Shown here: piece by piece, positions 52,087 to 61,976 of the stretch
Layout of the letters: each line of letters begins with the position of its first letter
Position numbering within the stretch: position 1 is the first letter of the stretch
Assembly: GCA_037178625.1 (NCBI GenBank)
Contig: CM074131.1
Location: 2,108,001-2,172,000 of the forward strand
DNA length: 64,000 bases
DNA from: Skeletonema tropicum
Taxonomy: Eukaryota; Bacillariophyta; Thalassiosirophyceae; Thalassiosirales; Thalassiosiraceae
Direction of reading: 5' to 3'
The notes under the pieces: model-generated
Told to the model about the DNA's origin: nothing
Seen by the model: only the letters and a program-made list of their open reading frames with translations
Database searches by the model: none
Position numbers and translations under genes: made by a program

Positions 52087-52223
52087 GGTTGTTTGTTGTT
52101 GATGATATCGCAGATAGTAGGAGCAGATTGTTGGAATGAATCATCACCATCGTCTTTGTCTGTCGAAGTCTGTCTTCGTCCCCCCACACAGCACACAGTC
52201 TCACATAAAAAGACAAAGCAACC
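52087..52223. promoter_or_regulatory. Short bidirectional promoter of the HCCS-Erv1 pair
   Basis: Only 137 bases separate the two start codons, so the genes must share regulatory DNA. It contains gttgttgttgatg and cccccacacagcacacag stretches but no motif I can name. Confidence 0.6.
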
Positions 52224-52776
52224 ATGGCAAAAGACGACTCCAGCAGCGCCTCCGAGAAGGCAAGAACGAAAGGCGACCAGTTAGGTTCATTACTGAAGTC
52301 AATGGGTGGCGGTGATTGCGATAGACCGGCTTGTGATGACACCAAGTCTGCTTTATCGGCAGCATTACAACGCGTTGGAGAAGCACGCGTTGCATCAAAT
52401 AAAAAGAGTAGTACCATCAAACAATCCACATATAGCAGCATGCCCGCCAACACGAGAAGAAATTGGTACTTCGACTTGGTCTCTTCTGCACAGTATGGCT
52501 GCATGGTATCCAACATCTCCAACAGCCAAAGATCAACAGCTCATGACTGGATTTATGCAGGCACTTGCAAGATTTTATCCCTGCACTTGGTGTGCAGCAG
52601 ACTTTCAAGAAAATATTGAGTTGAATCCACCAAAAACAGAATCTAGAGATGAACTATGCATATGGCTATGCGAACAACATAATGTGGTGAATCAAAAGCT
52701 TGGAAAGCCCCTGTTTCAGTGCTCAATAGACAAATTAGATGAGCGATGGCGAAAAAGCAAAGATCCCAAGTGTTAA
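52224..52776 (+). CDS. Erv1/ALR FAD-linked sulfhydryl oxidase (one frame break)
   Basis: Removing one base near 52,408 (agtagta) joins two frames and gives 183 residues. The Erv core is complete: CPPTREEIGTSTWSLLHSMA, FYPCTWCAADF with the redox CxxC next to FAD, and HNVVNQKLGKPLFQC. An N-terminal CDRPACDD pair could be the shuttle disulfide, and the protein ends in a cysteine (KDPKC). Erv1 reoxidises the mitochondrial import receptor system and delivers electrons to cytochrome c. The start at 52,224 gives a short hydrophilic N terminus without cleavable presequence, as is usual for intermembrane-space proteins. Confidence 0.9.
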
Positions 52777-52882
52777 AAGTAGAGAACACATACAATATTG
52801 TAGAGCATTACTTTTAACCAAATACATCACTAACTTCATAACAATTATAATATTATAGATATCTAAATGCATTTCGATTGCT

Positions 52883-55196
52883 CTAACATTCTGTGCCATC
52901 GTGGGCAGATGTTCCACTTATCCATCTCGCTGCAATATCCTCGTTCACAGCAACAGCACCAGAATCAGGTTCTGATTCATTAGACCCTTCCAGCAATAAA
53001 TTATTCAATGTATCATCCCACTCCACAGACTGCAGCCTACTTCCTCCATTGTACATGGAGGCTTCTACTTCCTGCAAGATCATTTTGAGCAGCAAGATCA
53101 TTGTCGTCAAAGATTTCTCCAAGCACATCAGTAGTTGTCATTCGATCCAGCATCTGGGGGCTGCTCAGGCCAAGTTTGTTCATTTCAACGGAGAGATTTC
53201 TATCAAGTTCAGCCTTTGATATCCCCAACTTGGGATTCAATGCAGCAGCTTCATCCTTTTGCCTCTGCGCCTCCTTCAAGCTTTTTGCAATGGCGCTCTT
53301 GTCACGAGAAAGAATCACCCTCTTCGTAGATCTCTTCGTTTCCATCGATTCCGGTTGATTCGATGTGTCGCGTTTTATAGGTTCTGGGCGGAGAGCGCCA
53401 TTAGGCGCAGCCACTGGTGCTGAATTCTGCAGTGATCCACCAGAAAGCTTCTTTAGTAGACTCGGCTTTCTGACATTTTTACTCGCTGGAGATTCTCTTG
53501 GAGCATTTTTGGGAGGACTTGGGAAAGCTCCTTCTTTCTGTAACGGCATCGAGTGTGACTGTTTGATTTCGTGATTGGATGAACCCTTGCCACTTTCATC
53601 TGCCGAAGAAGACCGAACTAAAGTGCTGCCCTCGCTTGAATCCCTGATCAAACTAGCAAGCCTGGTAAAGTCTTGGGATGTACCTGCTGCCTCTTCTTCA
53701 ACACTATGACTGCTACTTGCGCCACTTACCCGACGATCATCATACTCCGACGAGTTTGTTGGAGATCGCATTGCCTCATATTGAGTGAATGCCGAAGGCT
53801 GACTTCCTGGATAAAACTGAGGAGGGGGAGGAGGATGATGATGACTCCAATGATGTGGAGGCCCTGGAGGATAATAGTACGAATGATGAGGAGGCGGGAT
53901 ACGGAGGTGGAGACTGATCTGTAAACGTATCACGTGCTGGTTGAGACTGTGTTTGCTCCCTTGAGTGGATTCATTTGCAGGCTGTGCTCCCTTGGTCTTC
54001 CATCGGAGGAAGGCGGAGAAGGATGGTATTGATGATGGCCCTGTGGAGATTGGTAATGATGTGGTGGTGGTGGTGGAGGAGGGTAAGGATGATGATTTGT
54101 TGGTGATGAATAATGAGGATGATAATGATGAAAGTAGGGATCACCAAAGGGAGGAGCTGGGTTAGCTGTCGATGCGTCAGGAAGTGGATTGGTAGCAAGG
54201 CTGTTGTGTCTTACATGATAAGCTGAATAAGATGCCGCTTCTGGATGATTATGATTGTGGAGATTTGCCCCCCGCTTATCAACGACAGGTTGATCCGATT
54301 CATCCCAAGAGAATCCTTCCAAAGACATTTCAGTTTGGTCCCATGGGCTCTTCTGTTCCCAAACTGTGTTCCCTCGCCAAGCTAGGTCTCATACGTCCAC
54401 CACCAGGGGAGAGTGTGCCGGGCTCAAACCTAGTTTCCTTTTGATTCCCCCGAGAAGAGGGGTGTCTGATGGAGCCTTCTCCCGTAATGCCTGACTAGTC
54501 TTCTCTCTTGCCTTGCGATCTCCAACATCACTCCACAACTTGGTCCTGTCATCTTGCTTCAAGAACCTTCCGGGTGGATCCATCGATCTCCACTGATTGA
54601 TAATTTCCATTGCCACCAAGGGTTTGTCAAGGCGTTTGGAACTGAGATACAATTCCTTCTTTTCCTCCACCATTTTACGATACTTTTTGTTTCCGGCGTG
54701 GTGATTGGTTCCTCCCCCGCGCCCAAAGAGACAATCGTTTGGTCCAGGTTCAACAATATCTGTCAAGGGCCAATTCAGAGTTTGGTGATCCTTGATCTTG
54801 GTTGTTGAAATTTGGTGATGCGTCATTGCCGGGTGAGATGTTTATTTCTGATTCACCCTCTTTGATATCATCATTATTCTTGATTGGTGTGACCTCCTTT
54901 GCCGCTTCATCGTTGCTATCTTTTGCTGGTAATGATTCTCCGCCCATTTTATTCTTCTTGTTGACACCACTTGATTTGGAACAATTACTCCTCGTAGTGT
55001 GTGTTGCTGTAGTGTTAATATCTTGCCTGCTGTCGTGTAATTGTTTGAGCTGTTGGTTATGATCTTCTTTGTTTTGAAGGGAAGTACTCCGTGTGGATAG
55101 AATACCTGGTGCCGCGACGTTCATAGAGGAGGAGAGGTTGATGCTTTTGCTGTGTTGTATGTTGTGCACAAAAAATAATGTACCTGACAGCAACAA
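52883..55196 (-). CDS. DUF6824-type diatom protein, heavily frame-broken
   Basis: The clear domain is at about 54,470-54,780: PNDCLFGRGGGTNHHAGNKK, KLYL-type helix, AMEIINQWRSMDPPGRFLKQ and SQALREKAPS. This matches the DUF6824 domain that is abundant in diatoms and is thought to bind DNA (inference). The upstream part is acidic and asparagine-rich. The downstream part has histidine/proline-rich runs (PPPPPPPHHYQSPQGHH) and a charged helical end. Frames change near 54,760, 53,940, 53,895 and 53,080, all +1. A stop at 54,389 needs a pair of changes nearby. Without these the product is about 770 residues from 55,196, or 745 from the more plausible start MNVAAPGILS at 55,124. It is either a pseudogene or error-laden sequence. 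Confidence 0.6.
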
Positions 55197-55880
55197 AATA
55201 ATATTATGATTTGTAAGCGAGGGTGGATATTGGCCAGGGCCAACGAAGCTGATGTCGCAACCCGGATGCTGTTCAGTTAGTCTTTTATTGGCTAATATGG
55301 TAGCTCCAACGGAAAGCCGTCCACTGTTTATTGCAAGACTAAGATGAAGAACACTATGATACAGCCGTCTTTTCTTTTCTTGATAAAAATGCGTGCCTCG
55401 AACTTTTCGTTTTTTGTCAACTCATTCCCATTTTGGCGGGGCTAGCCCCCACACGAATAAAAAGAAGAAAAATTTCAAAATTCTTACCCACAATTGAGAC
55501 ACCTGTCCCACTCTTCATTACGAGAAAATGAAGGCTCTCTAGCGTGAAGCATTATGAATCAACAAGTACTTCTGTATCTCATTCTATTGTGTGCGGCAGC
55601 AGCAAGCTTCGGCTCTAAACTCCGTAGAGACGGACTCCCAAATTCAAAAATTATCTGACGAAGGAGGAGGAGGAGGAGGAGGAGGAGGAGGAGGAGGAGG
55701 AGGAGAAACACCGCAGCAAATTTGAGCCCACCTCCCTCTATCCATCACCACCATAATCAAAAGATACTACAGCTCTAATCTTCTACCGAAGCTTGGATAT
55801 GTATAGTGATGCTGGCATTCAGTTACGTGCATGATAATACAAACTTCAACTTCCTAAGTTATCATTCTGTACATAATATT
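55197..55880. other. Intergenic region with a (GGA)n microsatellite
   Basis: A pure gga run of about 14-15 units lies at 55,662-55,706. The region should also hold the DUF6824 gene promoter and the ankyrin gene 3' end. No ORF is supported. Confidence 0.6.
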
Positions 55881-57947
55881 TTACTGCCCACCAAACTCAA
55901 AGAGCAGGTTAGCAACATCAAAATGCTTGTACTTCTTTGCCTTTTGAAAGGGTGTTGGGCCACCTCGAGTCGATCGTTTATTCACATCTGCTCCGTATGA
56001 TATGAGCAATTGGCACATATCATAAAGGCCAAGCTTGGCTGCCGCACTTATAGCTGTTCGTCCGTCAAGATCTGTCTGATTTACATCTACTCCGCTATCC
56101 AGGAGAACTCTTACAGATTCCAAGTGATTATTCACCACAGCTGCATGAAATGGTGGCTGATGAGCAATGCTTATATACAAAGGCCCAGCACTGGACTTCT
56201 TCCGTTCATGGCATTGGACACGCCAATTTGAAACGGACATTAGGAGACTCACAAGAGAATCGTTTCCTTGCAAGCAAGCAATGTACAGTGGTGTTCTTCC
56301 CAGTACGTCGACTATGTCAAACTCTTCAAAATTGTCTTCAGCCAAGTAAACAAGCATCTTACACGCATCAAGGTAATTCTTTTCAGTTGCAATGTGCAAA
56401 GCTGTTTGCCCTAGCGAGTCACAAGCGGTAGCTTCACAGTAATCACTCTCAAATAGAGCTTCAATTGTTTTACAGTGTCCAAGCTGAGCTGCCACATGAA
56501 GTGGCGTTTGGTGATCGTAATTTTCCGAAGTATTGCGATTGTTGAGGGACGGAAAACGGCTTGGCAGGGTTTCTTTCGTTGCACTATAAACAGGCTGGAC
56601 AGGAAGTTCTTTCTTTGCGGAGGTAGGAAGAAACGATACAAGATGATTATAAGGTTCAGACTGGACTCGGCGCCTATTAGGCGTAGGTTGCACGTTTGGT
56701 AGTTTCTGACGTATCGGTGATTGTGGCATCCTAAATGTATCAATATTTGCCTCGTCGCCATCGGGGCTGAATACATCTTTCGTAAGATAATCAATCGAGT
56801 CGGAAACCATATTGATAATATCTGCATGATCGTTTTTGGCAGCAACCGCAATACAATCCATTCCAACTTTGTTTCGTATTGAAAAGTCAATCAAATTCTC
56901 GTCATCGCTATCCTTGTTTATTGCTGATTCAGTTATGGCATTCAGAAAAAATCGCATTGTTTCTATGTGACCCTCTCGTGCAGCGATGTGTAATACGGTA
57001 TCTCCTTGTTTGTTAACTCTATTCCAATCTGCCTTCCACGAACCGGTTCTCCCCGAAGGAGAAGAAGAAGAGAACATTCCTTCATATGCTTCTCGTGATA
57101 ATTCTGGTGGCTCTCTCAAAAGTACGTTATCGACACTTTCATAGGAGTAGCTTAAAGACTGACTTTGACTTTCGTCCATATAACTTGTTTCACCTTCATT
57201 ATCATCTCCAGACGCAATATCGCTGGCGTAGCTTCCAGATTCTAAAACACTAAGACACTCTACATGATTTTTGAAAGCTGCCAAGTGTGCTGCAGTTGAT
57301 CCATGAGCATTTATTGTCATGTTCGGATCAATTCCTCCATATTCAAGCAGAATTGATAGACATTGATAGGAATTCCGTAAGGTTGCTACTGCAACATAGT
57401 AGGTACCACAATATGAAGCGGAAGGGAATTGTACTAGTTGTTGGACGATTTTCTGCAGCTCATCTTCCTCCTCACTCGTTTCATTATTGGAGAGATGATC
57501 TTCCGCAATTGGATAAGTTGTTGGGGACTGGCTTTGATGTTGTTGCTTCTTCTGTAGATGATAGCGACTGACTTCTTGAAATATCCACGTCAGACACAGA
57601 TGTGCGTTCCAATAACAGCAGTATTGTATCCACGTTCTTCCAATTTTAGTATGTGTTTTATCACAAGAGGATTTCCCACTAGAAGTTTCCGCTTTTTTAA
57701 CTACAGGCTCAGCATCAGCAATACCTCTGCTGTTGGTATTAGGAACGATACCATCGTACCAAAGGAAGCGGAAGACATAATCCATACCGCCGATGTCTTT
57801 GACTAAGCGCTTCAAATAATCTACATCGTCGTTTACAAATATTGTATTCTTGATGAAATCACGCAATTTCGAGGGCGACGCATTCAGATGCTCTCGCATG
57901 TACTTAGCTCTGGTTGGCATATTCGTCATCGTGATAGCTGCCACCAA
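55881..57947 (-). CDS. Ankyrin-repeat protein
   Basis: The 688-residue protein has scattered ankyrin repeats. Examples are GSTAAHLAAFKNHVECLSVL near residue 215, GDTVLHIAAREGHIETMRFF near 310, QTPLHVAAQLGHCKTIEALF, LGQTALHIATEKNYLDACKM, LGRTPLYIACLQGNDSLVSL, PPFHAAVVNNHLESVRVLLD, and a terminal repeat ending FDVANLLFEFGGQ. Serine-rich, less ordered linkers separate the groups. No catalytic domain is seen. It is probably a protein-interaction scaffold. No frame break in 2.1 kb. Confidence 0.85.
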   Translation of the reverse strand: MVAAITMTNMPTRAKYMREHLNASPSKLRDFIKNTIFVNDDVDYLKRLVKDIGGMDYVFRFLWYDGIVPNTNSRGIADAEPVVKKAETSSGKSSCDKTHTKIGRTWIQYCCYWNAHLCLTWIFQEVSRYHLQKKQQHQSQSPTTYPIAEDHLSNNETSEEEDELQKIVQQLVQFPSASYCGTYYVAVATLRNSYQCLSILLEYGGIDPNMTINAHGSTAAHLAAFKNHVECLSVLESGSYASDIASGDDNEGETSYMDESQSQSLSYSYESVDNVLLREPPELSREAYEGMFSSSSPSGRTGSWKADWNRVNKQGDTVLHIAAREGHIETMRFFLNAITESAINKDSDDENLIDFSIRNKVGMDCIAVAAKNDHADIINMVSDSIDYLTKDVFSPDGDEANIDTFRMPQSPIRQKLPNVQPTPNRRRVQSEPYNHLVSFLPTSAKKELPVQPVYSATKETLPSRFPSLNNRNTSENYDHQTPLHVAAQLGHCKTIEALFESDYCEATACDSLGQTALHIATEKNYLDACKMLVYLAEDNFEEFDIVDVLGRTPLYIACLQGNDSLVSLLMSVSNWRVQCHERKKSSAGPLYISIAHQPPFHAAVVNNHLESVRVLLDSGVDVNQTDLDGRTAISAAAKLGLYDMCQLLISYGADVNKRSTRGGPTPFQKAKKYKHFDVANLLFEFGGQ

Positions 57948-58413
57948 CGACTACCAACGAATATCAACCGAACACAACTATTTACATGTGTTTTATCAAC
58001 ATTTGCTGGATAATGCAGTGCATGCAGGAGAAGTGAGAAATGAACATCAAGAGCAAAGAGCAACGATTTTCACGATTTCAATCCGTGACTCGAGTGCCAC
58101 TCGTTACTCGAGCATCACGATCTAGAGAGATCACGATCTAGAGAGATCACGATCAGATCACGAAAGATTCAAGAGATGACCATGCATCTTCTCCAATCGA
58201 ATCTCCTCTTGCATGTTGCATGCAGACCATTCACCATTCCCATATATATACATCGTACCCATGACCATGACCCTGACGCCATCCTGACGCCACCCTGACG
58301 CCACCAAGATCCAAGATCCTATCAGCCTACAATATTACTATCAGCGTTGACCTTGCATTGAAGGAAAATAAGAGGTAGATCTGACGTAGTGATTTTGCTC
58401 TATTAATATATAA
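57948..58413. other. Divergent intergenic region with short tandem repeats
   Basis: It lies between the ankyrin gene (minus) and the next gene (plus). It contains an agagatcacgatct-type repeat, about three units at 58,112-58,162, and a ctgacgccac-type repeat, about three units at 58,270-58,305. No ORF is supported. Confidence 0.6.
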
Positions 58414-59128
58414 GTGAAGATGGGGCGCGGTAAACTCAAGTTCAAAGGAGAGGAAAAGGCAAAGAAAAAGAAGAGGAGCATTTCGAAAAATAAATTGGTT
58501 TGGTCGGAAGAAGTTGATGGAGACGATGCAATCAATACTGCTGCTTCATCAGCCGGCACTGAACCAGCAGCTACGCAACAAAAATCAGTAGCCACTGCAA
58601 TCAATACCTCTCAACAGACAAACAGTAATGAGAATGCTGCGTCATCGTCGTCTCTGCCAAAAGGCCCCCAAATTAGCCAAGGTCAGGGGACAATCACAAC
58701 ATCATCAACAGTTGTTACCGGTCATGGCACATCATTTCAAAACACAATTACACGTCGGTGATGCAATATTAGCTCGAACGTCCAGGGGAGAAGAAATGCG
58801 CGTCATCAAAATGGTACTATCATCAATATCCATTAGTTTATCCTCGCCATTTTCGGCTGACCTGAAAAGTCCGACGCCATTCAAATTTATAAATAAACCA
58901 AGAGATGTTGCCCGTGAGTCCCACGCAAAGGCAGCAAAAGCGCGGATGGAGCAAGAGGAGGTAGAGCAACGTGCAATGGGGACGTATGGGAATAAGGGGG
59001 AGATTGTCTACAGAGAAAGGACGGAGCATGGATCGTATAGAATCAAAAGAGAGCAAGCAACGACAGATATGAGTCGATCCGATCTCTTGGCAGTGAGGGC
59101 GAAGAAGAAGAGCGATAGATATTGTTGA
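58414..59128 (+). CDS. Conserved hypothetical protein (one frame break)
   Basis: Removing one base from the aaaa run near 58,740 joins two frames and gives 237 residues. The N terminus is strongly basic (MGRGKLKFKGEEKAKKKKR). The middle shows a beta-rich stretch VTGHGTSFQ, QLHVGDAILARTSRGEEMRV and SSISISLSSPFSADL. The C-terminal part is a charged helix (VARESHAKAAKARMEQEEVE) ending in SDLLAVRAKKKSDRYC. I recall the GTxF...L.VGDAIL pattern from diatom proteins of unknown function, but cannot name the family. A nuclear location is suggested by the basic ends (inference). Confidence 0.6.
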
Positions 59129-59342
59129 TAATATCGATCTTTAGTGGGGAAGGGATAGAGAGATGTACTTACTTTCTTTGGAATACTTTGTTCCGCCTGG
59201 AATCTTTTACATGTAACCCCCAATCACAAATTAATCATTAGTGAAGAGACACCTCGAGTATATAGAAATAATATACACAATAAAACGATTCAGTACAAAG
59301 AAGCATGAGGTATCCCACATTTTTTCTTCCACAGTACGACCT
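59129..59342. other. Short intergenic stretch left of the candidate transposon
   Basis: It ends with gacct at 59,338-59,342, which recurs at 61,793-61,797 on the other side of the candidate element. Nothing else is noted. Confidence 0.4.
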
Positions 59343-60155
59343 CCAGTGGCGGGAATGATTATGGCGGGGGAACGGTTGTGGTTTGGCTCCGAGCCAAACC
59401 ACAACAAATCGTCAAACCACTACACACCAAGTCGCTGCTTCCGTGTCCTCCTATGCCATAGAAATATTCGCCAATAGCAATTAATTTACACTCTAGTGTA
59501 ATCCTGTTATTGCTGCGTTCATGCTGGTACCCTGTTTGCCGCGAAGACGACAAATTTCCAATGGAATTCGGCGAGCGGCGTCCACCCCTTCGCGACTGAC
59601 GTCGGCGTGATATTATCGATCGATACTGCGACTACAACGACGAAAGTAGCAGCAGAAGGAGTATATTGCAGCCGCTTCGATCAATGTGGGGCTGGGGAGT
59701 AAGTAGTAGAAGAGCTCTACAACAAATAGACTGAGTACTGAGTGTGCGAAGAATTGAATGTTTCCACGGTTCACTCGACGATGCTCAATGTCAATGTGGC
59801 GTAGATCTACTTGTGACTTTGTTGGGCTTTCTCTGTCTGAGAAACATTGACGGAAGAGAATAAATCGGCCAACTCATCGGTAATATTGATGTACATTGGT
59901 AGTAGAAGGAATAGAATTATTCATCGACACTTGCGTATCAAATTTAGGCGCTAAAACGAAGAGAAGAGATGCTCTCAATCTTCTCAACCGTACATACCAA
60001 TATTGACAACCAATGACAGGCGAGAAAGACTGGGCCACAAAGAAGAATCTTGACTATAACTTCTTCTTTTATCATCCATTCTTCTGTCTTCTTTGGTATC
60101 CTTCTCCGGAGTGGTCAAAGTCGAACCATTCCATAATTACCATACTAGAAAGCTC

Positions 60156-60506
60156 TCAGCAACTCTTGTGCCCCTTAGATCTAGTTTTACTTATACTTAT
60201 AAAGCTGTATTCGACTGCTTTTGTAGCATTGTGCTCGTTCGTTGTGCGAGAAGCGTAGTCGAGCACAGTAAGTGTCTCATCCACGAAGAAGTCACAGAGG
60301 AAAGCGCAAAATGAGGCAGGATCAATGAGATCAAATCCAACTTTAGGACGAAGTGTGAACGTGGTATCACCATGATAGGGCATTCAATAAAACCGCTCCA
60401 TCTCCTCAACATCTTCGCCGTGGAATAGGCCCGGCTGCACGTCTACAGCGTAGGCTCGACTGCACATCTCTGTGAACAGATCACTTGACAAGACGTCTTC
60501 AGTCAT
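60156..60506 (-). pseudogene. Decayed ORF inside the candidate transposon
   Basis: One frame stays protein-like from MTEDVLSSDLFTEMCSRAYA through GLFHGEDVEEMERFY. After an in-frame TGA at 60,382 it continues with TTFTLRPKVGFDLIDPASF and CAFLCDFFVDETLTVLDYAS. I do not recognise the family. It may be a remnant of cargo or transposase. Confidence 0.3.
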
Positions 60507-60806
60507 TGATCTCGATGAAAACATACAATGCCGTGCTGAGCGACTATGAGCAACTGAAGTTTATTTTGTTATAAGAACCTCGTCGGATACAGCTGTCAAC
60601 TCTCATGTTGGCATTGGCGGAATTGCAGATACAAGAGGAATCGATTGACCATCTCAATCTCAATCACTGATGGCAGCGATTAACAAAGTGGTAATACCAG
60701 TCAACCAACTCCTTGCGATCGCCGGAGTGTTCAATGTGGGATCGGAAGGATTTAGATTCCCGCCCTCATGCCATGAGAAGGTGGTGAGCTGCTCTCTATC
60801 AGTCTC

Positions 60807-60838
60807 GCTCTCTATCAGTCTCTCTCTCTCTCTCTCTC
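60807..60838. repeat. (TC)n microsatellite
   Basis: A tandem ctctctatcagt-type repeat runs into a pure tc run ending at 60,838. Confidence 0.7.
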
Positions 60839-61976
60839 ATGACGACGAGGATTTCAGCCACGGCCACTGCGTCTGTGGATATCATCTTTACTATCGGCTG
60901 CAATGCTATTATTCAATGGTGGAATGATTGTGATAGTAATTGCCTCGATGCTTGCCATCCTCGTGTACCTACAATGTGCTCGCCTTGGTAGAGCCCTCTA
61001 TCTAACTTCGATCTTGCTCATTACATTGAATCGAAAGAGCGCAAAGGCCGTATGCGATCAAAAGAGAAGTAATGGATTTTATTTTGTTGCATGTTTGGCT
61101 TATTCTTTCACCTCATGTTGAATGCTCAGATATTAGATCCGGCGTTCCACTCAGAACAATTCAGCCCAGTCATTGCAGCAGTAGAGTGTTTCCACTCAAC
61201 TGGTTGCAGTTCTCTCCACAGCACAGTCGCAAAGAGCACTCCACCCCCAAATTAGAATAGTAAGCCAACCTTCATTAACAAAGATTCGTCAATGTTCTCT
61301 ACCCTCTGCACCAAGGCATTGTGGGTCCTCTTCTAACTCTGAGATGGATACATCCCCAATCTCAATCCCAAAATAATAATTACCACCACACCCACATGCT
61401 CGGCCAAGTATTGTCCTGTATGAGTATATTCGGCAATAATTTGCACCCCCCGCATCAATAGTCAGTTGATAGTAACGTGTCGATGATTATCGAGGAAGAG
61501 GAGCAGAAGACGAATGACCATCTAGAAGCGATAGCACGATATTCTGCCTTCGGCCGTGCCGCAGCCGTTTGCTGCCAATTGCGGGCGAATCGAATGCAAC
61601 AAAACGCCGACCGCACCCCTAATGTATCACGAGGTATTATAGAAGGGAGAGAGGTGGTGATGACACGTGAATATTATTGTTAATGGTGTCTACTACGGCC
61701 GAAACCGTCATGGTTTGGATGATTTTGATACTGGTTTCTGGTTTGGCTGAAAAAGTTGGGTTGTGGCCCAGCCACAACCAATCCCGCCACTAGACCTTTC
61801 ACCTTTCAACCTCTTTTTCCTTCTCCTCGCCTCTCCCTCTCCCGTTCTTTGGCGCGCGATCATTTTCAAAAAGTCGAAATCAACATGCAACATGTCACAT
61901 GCACCGACGGGAAAGATAGGTGCCATACAGTCGGTGTACAAACAAACTAAACCAAGCTTGGCAGTCACCTACCACC

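Larger units (their letters stand above)
59343..61792. mobile_element. Candidate 2.45-kb DNA transposon with short inverted ends
   Basis: The left end has agtggcggga at 59,345-59,354 and the right end has its exact reverse complement, tcccgccact, at 61,782-61,791. A possible 5-bp target duplication (gacct) flanks them. Each end carries a subterminal palindrome containing ggttgtgg: 31 bp at 59,375-59,405 (gttgtggtttggctc and its complement around one base), and 21 bp at 61,759-61,779 (ggttgtggc, cca, gccacaacc). The interior has only a decayed coding-like stretch and no recognisable transposase. Two unrelated short elements are an alternative. Confidence 0.45.
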
